Both the position numbers and the translations under genes were made by a program. Of a stretch of 64,000 nt of DNA, positions 1 through 8,554 are shown piece after piece (within the stretch, counting starts at the first letter, position 1; each line of letters begins with the position of its first letter). Source of the stretch: Rhodoglobus sp. (lineage in GTDB: Bacteria; Actinomycetota; Actinomycetes; Actinomycetales; Microbacteriaceae); assembly GCA_025463515.1 (NCBI GenBank), contig JAODAQ010000028.1, positions 51,158-115,157 on the forward strand, written 5' to 3'. A model generated the notes under the pieces. The model saw only the letters and a list, made by a program, of their open reading frames with translations, had not been told where the DNA came from and searched no databases.

Positions 1-171
1 AGCTTCCTCAAGGGCGAGGACGTGCTCGGCCTCGCCTGGGTGGGTCGCTCCCCCGCGCTGGCCGTGGGCACGGACGGCGCGGTGCGCACGCTGCCAGAAC
101 CCGGCGCGAAGCGGGATGCCTCGGGCACGCCCCTCGACGGCGTGATCGGGTCGATCGGCGAGAGCGTCTAG
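1..171 (+). CDS. parC: DNA topoisomerase IV subunit A (ParC/GyrA-like), C-terminal end only
   Basis: The frame is open from base 1 to a TAG at 169-171 and gives the last 56 residues of a protein that begins outside the window. The visible part has the pattern FLKGEDVLGLAWVG, then an Ala/Gly-rich stretch, then LPEPGAKRDASGTPL. From memory this resembles the last blades of the beta-pinwheel domain of actinobacterial topoisomerase IV subunit A, which wraps DNA and pairs with ParE to decatenate chromosomes. The parE gene lies 3.3 kb away on the opposite strand, which fits. Only the tail is visible, so the call rests on this short similarity and on context. Confidence 0.65.
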   Translation, partial: SFLKGEDVLGLAWVGRSPALAVGTDGAVRTLPEPGAKRDASGTPLDGVIGSIGESV

Positions 172-205
172 CCCGCCACTGGAGTCGGCGCGCTCGACCG
201 CCCAT

Positions 206-286
206 CGAAAACGCAGGAGTTCTTGCCGAACGACGCCGTCTGCGGTGCACGAACGTGCGTCAGCGACAGAATCTCCTGCGTTTTCG
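206..286. repeat. Repeat A copy 1: 81-bp inverted repeat with 18-bp arms
   Basis: The left arm starts CGAAAACGCAGGAG at 206. The right arm GAATCTCCTGCGTTTTCG is at 269-286. The left arm differs from the family consensus at its last few bases. The 45-nt centre is unrelated to the centres of the other copies. It lies between the convergent stop codons of the topoisomerase gene (171) and the first esterase (295), so it could serve as a bidirectional terminator. Other copies: 1869, 22818, 24121, 56824, and a degenerate one at 38008. Confidence 0.85.
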
Positions 287-294
287 GCGTGGGT

Positions 295-1824
295 TCAGAC
301 GTGCGGCACGAACTCCTGCCACGCGAGGCGGCGCTCCCCGCGCGGATCCTGCTCGACACGGTCGACCCTGTCGATGATGAGCGTGCGGCGCTTGCGCTGC
401 GTGTACTTCGGCCACGCGTCGCTCACGGTGCCGTCTCGGGCGAAGCTCAGCCACTCCGCCTGCATTCGCGCCCCGGCCCGTGTGAACGCGGCACGGCCGC
501 CGAGCATCCCGAGCATGCGGCCGAAGAGGCCGTCCATGCGGTCGAAGAGCGCGAACAGTTCGAGACCGTGAGTGGCGTCGTGACCCGTAAGCCGAAGCAG
601 CCGCGTCGCAATGTCGAACCGGTAGAAGTGCACCCGCGCGAACCGTGCGTGGCGCTCGGCGACCTTGACGGACGGGTACCAGAATGCGAGGTCTCCCCCG
701 AAGTCGGCCGCGGGCCGGCGCGCGGGCAGCCCCGGGTACAGCGCCTTGAGCGCCTTGCGCGAGCGCTTGCGGGTGTTGGCGAAGATGGCCCGGATGCGCG
801 GGGGCGTCGTTGCGAGAATATCGAGCCGTCCGCGGAACAGTGAGCCCTCGCGGTCGTTCGTCCCGATGATGAGCGGCACTCGCGCGGCGCGCCCGGCCTT
901 GAACGCGTCGAGCGGCCGCTCGGGCAGAAAGTCGCCGTCGATCACGGGCGCGAGCACGACGGTGCCGGGTGCGCGGTCGGGCGTGAGGAGCTGCATCCGA
1001 GTGGTGGCCCGCACGAGGTCGTCGACGTCGGCCTCCGCCAGCAGCGTGCCGGCGTCTTCGGGCGAGGTGCTCTCGGTGCTCGAGTTGTCGACGACCTCAC
1101 TCAGCAGCTCGACGTAGTCGCGCGCCCACGCGCCTGCTACAGCGGGCGGGTAGATGGCGTTGGCCGGCGAGCTCTGGGCGATCGCGCGCGCGAACAGCCC
1201 GGATGCCGCGGGCACGGCCATCAGCGTCGTCACGGCGTTGCCGCCCGCCGACTCGCCGAACAGTGTGACGTTGGCGGGGTCGCCGCCGAACACCGCGATG
1301 TTGTCCCGCACCCACTCGAGGGCGGCGACCTGGTCGCGAAGCCCGAGGTTGCTCTCGAACCGCCGAGCGCGCGTCGAGAACTGCGAGAAGTCGAGGTAGC
1401 CGAGCCCGCCGAGGCGGTAGTTGACGTTGACGAAGACCACCGGCCCCTGCCGCACGAGCCCCTCGCCCTGCTTGCGGATCTCCCGCGAGGATCCCACGCT
1501 GTAGGCACCGCCGTGCACGAAGACCATGACCGGCAGCGGATCGGTGGATGCCGCGGGCGCGATCACGTTGAGGGTCAGGCAGTCCTCCGACATCGGCACG
1601 CTCGTGGGCGGCCCGGCGAACTGCCCGTTGCGGTCCTGTGGCGCAACCGGCCCGAACTCGACGGCGGAGCGCACTCCCGCCCACGGCGCGAGTGGCTGCG
1701 GCGCCCGGAACCGCAGCGGACCGACAGGCGCGGCGGCGTACGGGATGCCCCGCCACATCCTCAGGCCGCGGCGCAGCACCCCCTGCAGCTCGCCGCCCGA
1801 CACAGCGACGCGAAGGGACTCCAC
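295..1824 (-). CDS. Type-B carboxylesterase (alpha/beta hydrolase), paralog 1
   Basis: A 509-residue enzyme of the carboxylesterase/lipase type-B family (COesterase), which hydrolyses carboxylic esters; the natural substrate cannot be read from sequence. Visible signatures are the oxyanion-hole motif HGGAY near residue 104, the family signature EDCLTLNV near 80, the nucleophile elbow GESAGG with Ser192, and a late His in the context ATHGLELF. No signal peptide is apparent, so it is probably cytoplasmic. It is closely related to the next gene (1958-3466), and the pair looks like a tandem duplication. A family-A inverted repeat follows its stop codon by 8 bases and another precedes its start. 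Confidence 0.93.
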   Translation of the reverse strand: MESLRVAVSGGELQGVLRRGLRMWRGIPYAAAPVGPLRFRAPQPLAPWAGVRSAVEFGPVAPQDRNGQFAGPPTSVPMSEDCLTLNVIAPAASTDPLPVMVFVHGGAYSVGSSREIRKQGEGLVRQGPVVFVNVNYRLGGLGYLDFSQFSTRARRFESNLGLRDQVAALEWVRDNIAVFGGDPANVTLFGESAGGNAVTTLMAVPAASGLFARAIAQSSPANAIYPPAVAGAWARDYVELLSEVVDNSSTESTSPEDAGTLLAEADVDDLVRATTRMQLLTPDRAPGTVVLAPVIDGDFLPERPLDAFKAGRAARVPLIIGTNDREGSLFRGRLDILATTPPRIRAIFANTRKRSRKALKALYPGLPARRPAADFGGDLAFWYPSVKVAERHARFARVHFYRFDIATRLLRLTGHDATHGLELFALFDRMDGLFGRMLGMLGGRAAFTRAGARMQAEWLSFARDGTVSDAWPKYTQRKRRTLIIDRVDRVEQDPRGERRLAWQEFVPHV

Positions 1825-1868
1825 GCCTGCAGCCTAGGCAGCGCAGATTAACGGCAGGTGCGGGCTGA

Positions 1869-1948
1869 CGAAAACGCAGGAGATTCGCCCGTTTGACGGT
1901 CGCGGGGACGGTATGTGGCCGATTTCAGCAGAATCTCCTGCGTTTTCG
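1869..1948. repeat. Repeat A copy 2: 80-bp inverted repeat
   Basis: Left arm CGAAAACGCAGGAGATTC at 1869-1886 and right arm GAATCTCCTGCGTTTTCG at 1931-1948 are perfect inverted repeats of 18 bp around a 44-nt unrelated centre. It lies between the two carboxylesterase genes, 9 bases beyond the stop codon of the second esterase (reverse strand). Confidence 0.92.
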
Positions 1949-1957
1949 GCGGCCGAG

Positions 1958-3466
1958 CTAGATGTGCGGGATGAACGCGTCCCACGCGAGGCGGCGAGAC
2001 CGCCGCGGGTCGAGCTCGATCCGGTCGTCCGCGTCGATGACGAGGGTGGCCCGGTGGGTGGCGGAGTACTGCTCCCAGTCGTCTCCCACGGTGCCGTCGT
2101 GGGCGAACGCGAGCCAGCGCCCGCGCATCCGCGTCGCCGCCTGCTTGAACGCGAGCCGCCCGCCGAGAGCACCCGCTGCCCGCGCGATCGGGTTGTCGAG
2201 CAGGTCGAACACGGCGAAGAGCTCGATGCCGTGGGTGGCGTCGAGTCCCGCCCATTTCAGGGCCCTGGTCGCGATGTCGAAGCGGTAGAAGTGCACGGGC
2301 GCGACCTGGGCGTGGCCTTCCGCGAAGCGGATCGACGGGTACCAGAACGAGTAGTCACCGCCGAACTCCGCCGCGGAGCGGCGCGGCGGCAGCGCCCGGT
2401 ACTCCTCGAACAGGCGCGCTCGCGCCTGCCGCTCGGTCTTGGCGAAGACCGCGCGGATACGCGGCTTCGTCGTGGCGAGCAGGTCGAGGCGGCCGCGGAA
2501 GAGCGTGCCCTCGCGCGAGTTCGTCCCGATGATCAGGGGCACGGGATGCGTGCGGCCGGCAGCCGCGGCATCGACTGGCCGCTCGGGCAGAACATCCCCG
2601 TCGATGACGGGCGAGAAGGCGATCGTGCCGGGCACCGCGTCCGGAGTGCGCTGGCGCATGATCGAGGCCGCCCGCACGAGGAGCGTGGGCGCCGTGGTGA
2701 GGAGGAGCTCGGGCGCCGGTGTCGTGGCGTCCCGGGTCACCTCGCGCAGGATGGCGACGTAGTCGGCGCCCCACTCGCGCGTGAGGGCGCTCGGGTACAC
2801 GGCCTCGGGCGGCGCGCTCTCCGCGATAGCGCGGGCGAAGAGGTCCTTCGCAGACGGAACCGCAAGAAGGGTGGTGACCGCGTTGCCGCCCGCGGACTCG
2901 CCGAAGACGGTCACGTTGTCGGGATCGCCGCCGAACTGCGCGATGTTCTCGCCCACCCACGCCAGGGCCGCAACCTGGTCGCGCAGGCCGAGATTGGCCT
3001 CGAGCGGTCGCTCGGGCGTGGAGAACGCCGAGAAGTCGAGGTAGCCGAGTGCTCCGAGCCGGTAGTTGAGGTTGACGAACACGACGCCGCCCTCGCGCAC
3101 GAGCGCCTCGCCGAGGTGCGGGATCTCCCGCGACGAGCCGGTCGTGTAGGCGCCGCCGTGGATGAAGACCATGACCGGCCGGCCGATGCCGGGCTTCCGC
3201 GGCGCGATGACGTTGAGCGTGAGGCAGTCTTCAGACATCGGCACACGCGAGATGCCCGCTACCTGGTGCGAGACGGGACCGAATGCCGAGGCATCCCGCA
3301 CACCTTCCCACGGCACGACCGGCTGCGGGGCCCGCAGGCGCAAGTCGCCTGTCGGCGGGGCCGCGTAGGGAATCGCGCGCCAGTGGCGAAGCCCCTCGAG
3401 CTCGGTGCCCCGGATGCCGCCACCCGTGACCTCGACCTCAAGACCGGTACTCAGGGTGATGCTCAC
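1958..3466 (-). CDS. Type-B carboxylesterase (alpha/beta hydrolase), paralog 2
   Basis: A 502-residue type-B carboxylesterase with the same motif order as its neighbour: AIPYAAPP near residue 31, EDCLTLNVIAPR near 79, HGGAY near 103, GESAGG with nucleophile Ser191, and DATHGIELFAVF carrying the likely catalytic His. It aligns with the gene at 295-1824 along its whole length, so the two are tandem paralogs. Each is followed within 10 bases of its stop codon by a family-A inverted repeat, as if gene and repeat were duplicated together. Substrate unknown. The start ATG at 3466 lies only 55 bases downstream of the parE stop on the same strand, so it may be read through from parE. Confidence 0.93.
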   Translation of the reverse strand: MSITLSTGLEVEVTGGGIRGTELEGLRHWRAIPYAAPPTGDLRLRAPQPVVPWEGVRDASAFGPVSHQVAGISRVPMSEDCLTLNVIAPRKPGIGRPVMVFIHGGAYTTGSSREIPHLGEALVREGGVVFVNLNYRLGALGYLDFSAFSTPERPLEANLGLRDQVAALAWVGENIAQFGGDPDNVTVFGESAGGNAVTTLLAVPSAKDLFARAIAESAPPEAVYPSALTREWGADYVAILREVTRDATTPAPELLLTTAPTLLVRAASIMRQRTPDAVPGTIAFSPVIDGDVLPERPVDAAAAGRTHPVPLIIGTNSREGTLFRGRLDLLATTKPRIRAVFAKTERQARARLFEEYRALPPRRSAAEFGGDYSFWYPSIRFAEGHAQVAPVHFYRFDIATRALKWAGLDATHGIELFAVFDLLDNPIARAAGALGGRLAFKQAATRMRGRWLAFAHDGTVGDDWEQYSATHRATLVIDADDRIELDPRRSRRLAWDAFIPHI

Positions 3467-3521
3467 CTGTTAAGGCTACGACCGCCCACTGGACGCTGCC
3501 TTGGCGCTCGCTGTGAGCGGA

Positions 3522-5612
3522 TCAGACGTCGATGCGGTCGCGGTCGAGGCCCTCGCCCGCGATGATGAACTCCTTGCGCGGTGCGACGTCGTTGCCCATG
3601 AGCAGCTCGAACACGCGCGATGCCTCCTCGGCGGCCTCGGCGGTGACGGCGGTCACGCGGCGAAGGGTGCGGTACCGGCGGTCCATCGTGGTCTCCGAGA
3701 GCTGGTCGGCATCCATCTCACCGAGCCCCTTGTACCGCTGGATCGGGTCCTGGTACTTCTTGCCCGACCTCCGCAGCCCGGCCAGCACGCCCTCGAGCTC
3801 CTTCTCGGAGTAGGTGTACAGCGTCTCGTTGGGCTTGGACCCCGGGTTCATGACGACGACGCGGTGCAGGGGCGGCACGGCAGCGTAGATGCGGCCCTCG
3901 TCGATCATCGGCCGCATGTAGCGGAAGAAGAGCGTGAGCAGGAGCGTGCGGATGTGGGCGCCGTCGACATCCGCGTCGCTCATGATGATGACCTTGCCGT
4001 AGCGGGCCGACTCGAGGTCGAAGGTGCGGCCGGATCCGGCCCCGATCACCTGGATGATCGACGCGCACTCGGCGTTGGAGAGCATGTCGCTCACCGACGC
4101 CTTCTGCACGTTGAGGATCTTGCCGCGGATCGGCAGCAGCGCCTGGTACTCGCTGTCGCGCGCGAGCTTCGCGGTGCCGAGCGCCGAGTCGCCCTCGACG
4201 ATGAAGAGCTCGCTGTTGGCGACGTCGTTCGAGCGGCAGTCCACGAGCTTCGCGGGCAGCGACGAGCTCTCCAGCGCGTTCTTGCGGCGCTGGGTCTCCT
4301 TGTGGGCGCGCGCGGAGATGCGCGACTTCATCTCGGAGACGATCTTGTCGAGCACGAGTGCCGACTGGGCCTTGTCGTCGCGCTTCGAGGACGCGAACTT
4401 GTCGGACATGGCCTTCGAGATCACCTGCGACACGATGTTGCGCACCGCGGGCGTGCCGAGGATCTCCTTGGTCTGGCCCTCGAACTGCGGCTCGGGCAGG
4501 CGCACCGTGAGCACGGCGGTGAGGCCCGCGAGGATGTCGTCCTTCTCGAGCTTGTCGTTGCCGAGCTTGAGCCGGCGCGAGTTCTTCTCCGCCTCGGCCC
4601 GCAGGAACTTGAGCATCCCCTGCTCGAAGCCGGCCTGGTGCGTGCCGCCCTTGGGCGTGGAGATGATGTTGACGAAGCTCTTGAACACGGTGTCGTAGCC
4701 GGTGCCCCAGCGCAGCGCGATGTCGACCTCGCAGTCGCGGGTGAGCTCGGTCGGGATCATGTGCCCGTTGTCCTGCAGCACCGGGACGGTCTCGGTGAAG
4801 GTGCCGCTGCCGGTCATCCGCCAGGTGTCGGTGAGGGGCGCGTCCGCCGCGAGGTGGTCGACGAACTCGCCGATGCCGCCCTCGAAGTGGAACGTCTCGT
4901 GCGTGGGCTCCGCCGGCCGGTCGTCGGTGATGTCGAGCCGCAGGTCGGGCACGAGGAACGCGGTCTGCCGCACGCGGTCGAGCAGCTCGTCGGTCTGGAA
5001 CGAGGCGCCCTTGGTGAAGATCTGGCGGTCGGCCCAGTAGCGGATCCGGGTGCCCGTGACGTTCTTCGCCACCTTGCCGACGGCGCGCAGCTCGCTGTTC
5101 GCGACGAACGGGGTGAACGGGGCATCCGGAGTCGGCTCTCCCCCGCGGTCGTCGAAGATGCCGGGCTCGCCCCGGTGGAACGACATCGCCCAGGTCTTGC
5201 CGTCGCGGTCAACCTCGACATCGAGGCGCTCCGAGAGGGCGTTGACCACCGAGGCGCCCACGCCGTGCAGGCCACCGGATGCCGCGTACGACCCCGACCC
5301 GAACTTGCCGCCCGCGTGCAGCTTGGTGAAGACGACCTCGACCCCCGAGAGCCCCGTCTTGGGCTCAATATCGACCGGGATGCCGCGCGCACGGTCGCGG
5401 ACCGTGACGCTCTCGTCCTTGTGCAGGACGACGCTGATCTCGTTGCCGTGGCCACCGAGCGCCTCATCGACCGAGTTGTCGATGATCTCCCACAGGCAGT
5501 GCATGAGGCCGCGGGAGTCCGTCGAGCCGATGTACATGCCGGGGCGCTTGCGGACCGCCTCGAGGCCTTCGAGCACCGAGAGGTGCCGGGCTGAGTAGTC
5601 AGCGCTGGACAT
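3522..5612 (-). CDS. parE: DNA topoisomerase IV subunit B (ParE, type IIA topoisomerase ATPase subunit)
   Basis: A 696-residue type IIA topoisomerase B subunit, which binds and hydrolyses ATP to drive strand passage with ParC. The GHKL ATPase domain shows IIDNSVDEALGG and the glycine-rich lid ASGGLHGVGASVVNALS. The TOPRIM domain shows LFIVEGDSALGTAK and the metal-binding DADVDGAHIRTLLL. The protein ends LGEMDADQLSETTMD and a short tail. GyrB is the main alternative; the ParC-like gene end nearby and the absence of recF/gyrA neighbours favour ParE. The start ATG at 5612 follows a GGAG-containing ribosome site. The intergenic region 5613-5793 separates it from a divergent small gene. Confidence 0.9.
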   Translation of the reverse strand: MSSADYSARHLSVLEGLEAVRKRPGMYIGSTDSRGLMHCLWEIIDNSVDEALGGHGNEISVVLHKDESVTVRDRARGIPVDIEPKTGLSGVEVVFTKLHAGGKFGSGSYAASGGLHGVGASVVNALSERLDVEVDRDGKTWAMSFHRGEPGIFDDRGGEPTPDAPFTPFVANSELRAVGKVAKNVTGTRIRYWADRQIFTKGASFQTDELLDRVRQTAFLVPDLRLDITDDRPAEPTHETFHFEGGIGEFVDHLAADAPLTDTWRMTGSGTFTETVPVLQDNGHMIPTELTRDCEVDIALRWGTGYDTVFKSFVNIISTPKGGTHQAGFEQGMLKFLRAEAEKNSRRLKLGNDKLEKDDILAGLTAVLTVRLPEPQFEGQTKEILGTPAVRNIVSQVISKAMSDKFASSKRDDKAQSALVLDKIVSEMKSRISARAHKETQRRKNALESSSLPAKLVDCRSNDVANSELFIVEGDSALGTAKLARDSEYQALLPIRGKILNVQKASVSDMLSNAECASIIQVIGAGSGRTFDLESARYGKVIIMSDADVDGAHIRTLLLTLFFRYMRPMIDEGRIYAAVPPLHRVVVMNPGSKPNETLYTYSEKELEGVLAGLRRSGKKYQDPIQRYKGLGEMDADQLSETTMDRRYRTLRRVTAVTAEAAEEASRVFELLMGNDVAPRKEFIIAGEGLDRDRIDV

Positions 5613-5805
5613 GCGTTCTCCTAGGGGTCGGGCGTGAGTCGGTTCAACACTATGTTCCGGGAGGCCTCCGACCCGGGACTGACACGGGACGGGCCGAGCT
5701 GTACGCGTTCAGCGAAATACCCCGCAATTGACGCCCCCCTCACGCCCGACGTGCTTGTATTGAGGCACGGAAGTTTCCGCCCCACCAGCCCGAATGGAGC
5801 CGCAC

Positions 5806-6036
5806 ATGTCTCAGATCGCAACCGAGGACAGCCCCGTCGACGAGCTGGACTACACGCTCTCCGCTCTCGACCGCTGCGACAGCTGCGGCGCACAGGCCTA
5901 CATCCGCGTCACGCTCAAGACCGGAGACCTCCTGTTCTGCGCCCACCACGGCAACGAGTTCAAGGACAAGCTCTTCCCGACCGCGCTGAACTGGCACGAC
6001 GAGTCGGCCCGCCTGCTCGAGGACCGCACGGTCTAA
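5806..6036 (+). CDS. Small conserved actinobacterial protein, DUF7455 type
   Basis: A protein of 76 residues with a compact Cys/His pattern: RCDSCGAQAYIRVTLK followed by LLFCAHHGNEFKDKL. The CxxC plus CxHH arrangement looks like a single zinc-binding site. Function is not known; the family is widespread in actinobacteria and often lies near the sigma factor or parE. An in-frame ATG also exists at 5794, but a GGAG lies at 5796-5799 with good spacing to the ATG at 5806, so the later start is preferred. A strong hairpin terminator follows at 6052. Confidence 0.85.
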   Translation: MSQIATEDSPVDELDYTLSALDRCDSCGAQAYIRVTLKTGDLLFCAHHGNEFKDKLFPTALNWHDESARLLEDRTV

Positions 6037-6051
6037 CAGGCGATAGATTTT

Positions 6052-6083
6052 GAGGACCGGGGCGACCCGGTCCTCGTCTTTTT
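6052..6083 (+). terminator. Rho-independent terminator after the DUF7455 gene
   Basis: A perfect 10-bp stem, GAGGACCGGG (6052-6061) and CCCGGTCCTC (6066-6075), closed by the GCGA tetraloop and followed by GTCTTTTT. The T-run ends only 12 bases before the GTG of the next gene, so that gene's ribosome site starts right after the terminator. Confidence 0.9.
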
Positions 6084-6094
6084 AACGGAGCATC

Positions 6095-7096
6095 GTGAAG
6101 CGCATCAGGCACTACCTCTCCCGCCTCGTCACCCTGGACGTGAAGAACATGGGAGCCGTGGCGAAGGCTGTCGCGCAGGAGAGCGGGAAGCCGCGCATCC
6201 TCATCCTGCTCGACATGGCCTGGTGCTCTGTCGTCTACCAGGCCGGCTACCTCGACTACCAGGAGTTCGAGTTCTGGTCCCTCACCGCGCACGAGCGGCG
6301 CACCTGGATCACGAGCGGCAACGCCAACTCGATAGTCGTCAAGTACAACCAGCGCGAGTACCGCGAGCAGTTCTGGGACAAGCCGAAGTTCAACGCGCGG
6401 TTCCGCGAGTGGCTCGGGCGCGAGTGGCTCGACGTTCGCGAGTCCACGGCCGCGGAGCTCGAGACCTTCGTGAAGCGCAACCGGGTGGTCATGGCCAAGC
6501 GCATCGACGGGATGAGCGGCGCCGGCATCGAGAAGCACCTCGCGGCCTCCATCACCGACTACGAGGCCTTCCGCGCGGAGCTGCTGGAGAACAAGCAGTA
6601 CCTCGTCGAGACCTTCCTGACGCAGCATCCGGTCATGGCCTCCCTCTCCCCCACCAGCGTGAACTCCCTGCGCATGATCACCTTCTTCGATGGCACTGAC
6701 GTGCACGTCATGGAGGCGGTGCTGCGGATGGGCAACGGCGCCGATGTCGACAACTACGGCCGCGGCGGCATGTACACGGTGATCGACGAGAAGACGGGCA
6801 TCGCCCACTACGGCGCCTTCGACAAGTACGCGAACACCTTCACGGCGCACCCGATCTCGGGCACGCCCATCGTGGGCTTCGAGGTGCCGCTCTACGCCGA
6901 GGTGCTCGCGACTCTCGACACGGTCTCGAGGATCGTGCCGCAGATCCCCTACGTGGGCTGGGATGTCGCGATCGGCGAGCACGGCCCCGTGATCATCGAG
7001 GGCAACTACAACACCGGGGTGTTCCAGATGAAGCCGAGCCTCACGGGCGACAAGATCGGGCTGCTGCCGAAGTTCCGCAAGGTCATCGACTTCTGA
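6095..7096 (+). CDS. Sugar-transfer-associated ATP-grasp family protein
   Basis: A 333-residue protein resembling the ATP-grasp family found with sugar-transfer genes (ATPgrasp_ST). Visible features are a lysine in VMAKRIDGMSGAGIEK, the acidic strand QYLVETFLTQHP, SVNSLRMITF in the centre, and VIIEGNYNTGVFQMKPSL near the C-terminus, matching the metal-binding E-x-N signature of ATP-grasp enzymes. Such enzymes use ATP to activate a carboxylate and join it to an amine or other nucleophile; the substrates here are unknown. The start is GTG at 6095 with CGGAG upstream. Its end overlaps the end of the convergent gene 7083-7412 by 14 bases. Confidence 0.75.
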   Translation: MKRIRHYLSRLVTLDVKNMGAVAKAVAQESGKPRILILLDMAWCSVVYQAGYLDYQEFEFWSLTAHERRTWITSGNANSIVVKYNQREYREQFWDKPKFNARFREWLGREWLDVRESTAAELETFVKRNRVVMAKRIDGMSGAGIEKHLAASITDYEAFRAELLENKQYLVETFLTQHPVMASLSPTSVNSLRMITFFDGTDVHVMEAVLRMGNGADVDNYGRGGMYTVIDEKTGIAHYGAFDKYANTFTAHPISGTPIVGFEVPLYAEVLATLDTVSRIVPQIPYVGWDVAIGEHGPVIIEGNYNTGVFQMKPSLTGDKIGLLPKFRKVIDF

Positions 7097-7412
7097 TTAC
7101 CGCGTCGCCCAGGGCATCGATCAGGCGCTCGGCACTCTCAGCGGTCACCTCGATGAACATCGCCGGCCCGTCGCCCACGTAGGCCCAGGTCTCCTTCTCG
7201 CCGTCGACCCGGGACACCGCGACCTCGAACTCGGCAGCCTGCGTCGAACGCCGAAGCTCGGGACCGTCGAACGCCGTGCGCCTCGTCACGACGGGCACGG
7301 CCACCGCAGGACTGCGGTGCACCCGATCGTCCGGATGATCGTGCTCAGCATGGCCGCCGGCGCACCATGCCGGGCACGGGTCGACCTGCCAGCTAGGTCT
7401 CGTGTCGTCCAC
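7083..7412 (-). CDS. Small protein with CPAWC motif (resembles DUF6907)
   Basis: A 109-residue protein. The N-terminus holds DPCPAWCAGGHAEHDHPDD, a Cys/His-rich segment typical of a small actinobacterial family usually labelled DUF6907. It is followed by a stretch with beta-strand character (VAVPVVTRR, FEVAVSRVDGEKETW) and an amphipathic C-terminal helix. Function unknown. It is convergent with the ATP-grasp gene and the two stop regions overlap. The family assignment is from memory of the motif. Confidence 0.6.
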   Translation of the reverse strand: MDDTRPSWQVDPCPAWCAGGHAEHDHPDDRVHRSPAVAVPVVTRRTAFDGPELRRSTQAAEFEVAVSRVDGEKETWAYVGDGPAMFIEVTAESAERLIDALGDAVIRSR

Positions 7413-7565
7413 CGTGGACTTCCCTCCTCAGGTCGCGGCACGACCCCTCAACTGCATCACGCGCCACCGACACTCAGGGGCTCCGGAGCGCCGATAGTAT
7501 GAGCACGCGGATATTCCCATACATAGATGGCACCGTAGCGGGTCCACGTCTTTCAGGCTGGGGTT

Positions 7566-7850
7566 GTGCACACAGGCAAGGGCGACAGCGTCAGCATGGC
7601 CGACTTCTCCCGCGCGATGGGGGTGGCTCTTCAGCGACTGCGCCTCGAGCGCGGTCTCAGCCAGGAGCGACTGGCGCACATGGCTGGCATCGCGTCGTAC
7701 ACGTACCAGAAGTTCGAGAAGGGCGAGTCGAAGCCGGGCACCCCGATGAACCCGCGGCTGTTCACCCTCCTCGCCCTCGCCGAGGTGCTGGAGGTCACGC
7801 TGGAGGACATCGTGCCGGCCGACTGGCCCGACCTCACCGAGGGGCGCTAA
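7566..7850 (+). CDS. XRE-family helix-turn-helix transcriptional regulator
   Basis: A small DNA-binding protein of 94 residues with one Cro/C1-type HTH: ALQRLRLERGLSQERLAHMAGIASYTYQKFEKGES, roughly residues 21-55. The rest (RLFTLLALAEVLEVTLEDIVP) is the standard C-terminal part of the fold. There is no sensor domain, so it probably acts alone as a dimer or with a partner. The start is uncertain: GTG at 7566 or ATG at 7596, both giving a complete HTH. Its stop codon overlaps the stop of the convergent gene 7847-8542 by 4 bases. Confidence 0.85.
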   Translation: MHTGKGDSVSMADFSRAMGVALQRLRLERGLSQERLAHMAGIASYTYQKFEKGESKPGTPMNPRLFTLLALAEVLEVTLEDIVPADWPDLTEGR

Positions 7851-8542
7851 GCCTTCCGGATGATCCCCATCGGGGTTGACTGGCGGTCCTGGCCCAGCGG
7901 ATTGTCCTTGAGCACCCGCACCATCAGGTCGCTGAGTGCCCGCGTCGACGTCGACCCGAGGATGTTCCCGCCGAAGTCGTTGATGTCGACCACGAGCACG
8001 TCCAGCTGCTTGCCGAGCGCCGCCTTGATGTCGGCGGCCACCCCGTCCGGACGAGCCGGCCCGAGCACGACCTGCGAGTCGTACGGCGGGATGGTGTTCT
8101 TCGTCGGCCCATCGATCGCCCGCGCCTTCGGCCCGGCGATGCGGTAGAAGTCGCCGCGGCGTCCGAAGGCCTTCGTGACCGCGGCCACAGCGGCGGCGAA
8201 CAGGATGCGCGGGGTGCCGCACTCGCGCAGCGCCATCTCCATCGTCTCGGGGATTCCCAGGCCGATGCCGTGCGAGGTCTTGGTCACGTACTTGGAGAGC
8301 GTCACCGCGAGCTTGCGCGGCTGGATCTCCTCGAGCGGGAACGCGCGCCCCTGGGTGATCCCGACGATCTTCTCCGTGACGAACAGCACGTCGCCGTCCT
8401 GCACGAGACTGCCAGCGTACTTCTGCACGACATCGAGCAGAACGTCGTCCCGCATCACCACGTGGGTCTTGATCGGGATGCGCTGGTAGCGCACCCCGTC
8501 CACGACGACCTCGAGATTCTTGCCTTCGTTAGCCCCGGCCAT
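7847..8542 (-). CDS. CofE-like protein, coenzyme F420-0:L-glutamate ligase family
   Basis: A 231-residue protein of the F420-0:gamma-glutamyl ligase family (CofE, and the N-terminal half of FbiB). Supporting segments are RIPIKTHVVMRDD at the N-terminus, DGDVLFVTEKIVGITQGR, SRY-like VTLSKYVTKTSHGIGLG, and DINDFGGNILGSTS near the C-terminus. Classical members add glutamates to coenzyme F420 using GTP. This one has no nitroreductase-like second domain and no other F420 biosynthesis gene nearby, so it may act on a different substrate. It ends 12 bases upstream of the sigma-factor gene but in the opposite sense of dependence: its start at 8542 is just beyond the sigA stop on the same strand, so the two may be co-transcribed. 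Confidence 0.75.
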   Translation of the reverse strand: MAGANEGKNLEVVVDGVRYQRIPIKTHVVMRDDVLLDVVQKYAGSLVQDGDVLFVTEKIVGITQGRAFPLEEIQPRKLAVTLSKYVTKTSHGIGLGIPETMEMALRECGTPRILFAAAVAAVTKAFGRRGDFYRIAGPKARAIDGPTKNTIPPYDSQVVLGPARPDGVAADIKAALGKQLDVLVVDINDFGGNILGSTSTRALSDLMVRVLKDNPLGQDRQSTPMGIIRKA

Positions 8543-8554
8543 GTCCTCGACGGC

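Noticed and set aside
206..286. Repeat A as part of a CRISPR array
   Set aside because: Copies are scattered over 56 kb, are inverted repeats with arms in both orientations, and no cas genes are present.
3501..5594. A 697-codon open frame antisense to parE
   Set aside because: It mirrors the parE gene and has no recognisable domain; parE carries all ATPase and TOPRIM motifs.
5728..5760. TTGACG...TTGTAT as a promoter for the DUF7455 gene
   Set aside because: The spacer is 21 bases, too long for a normal sigma-70-type promoter.
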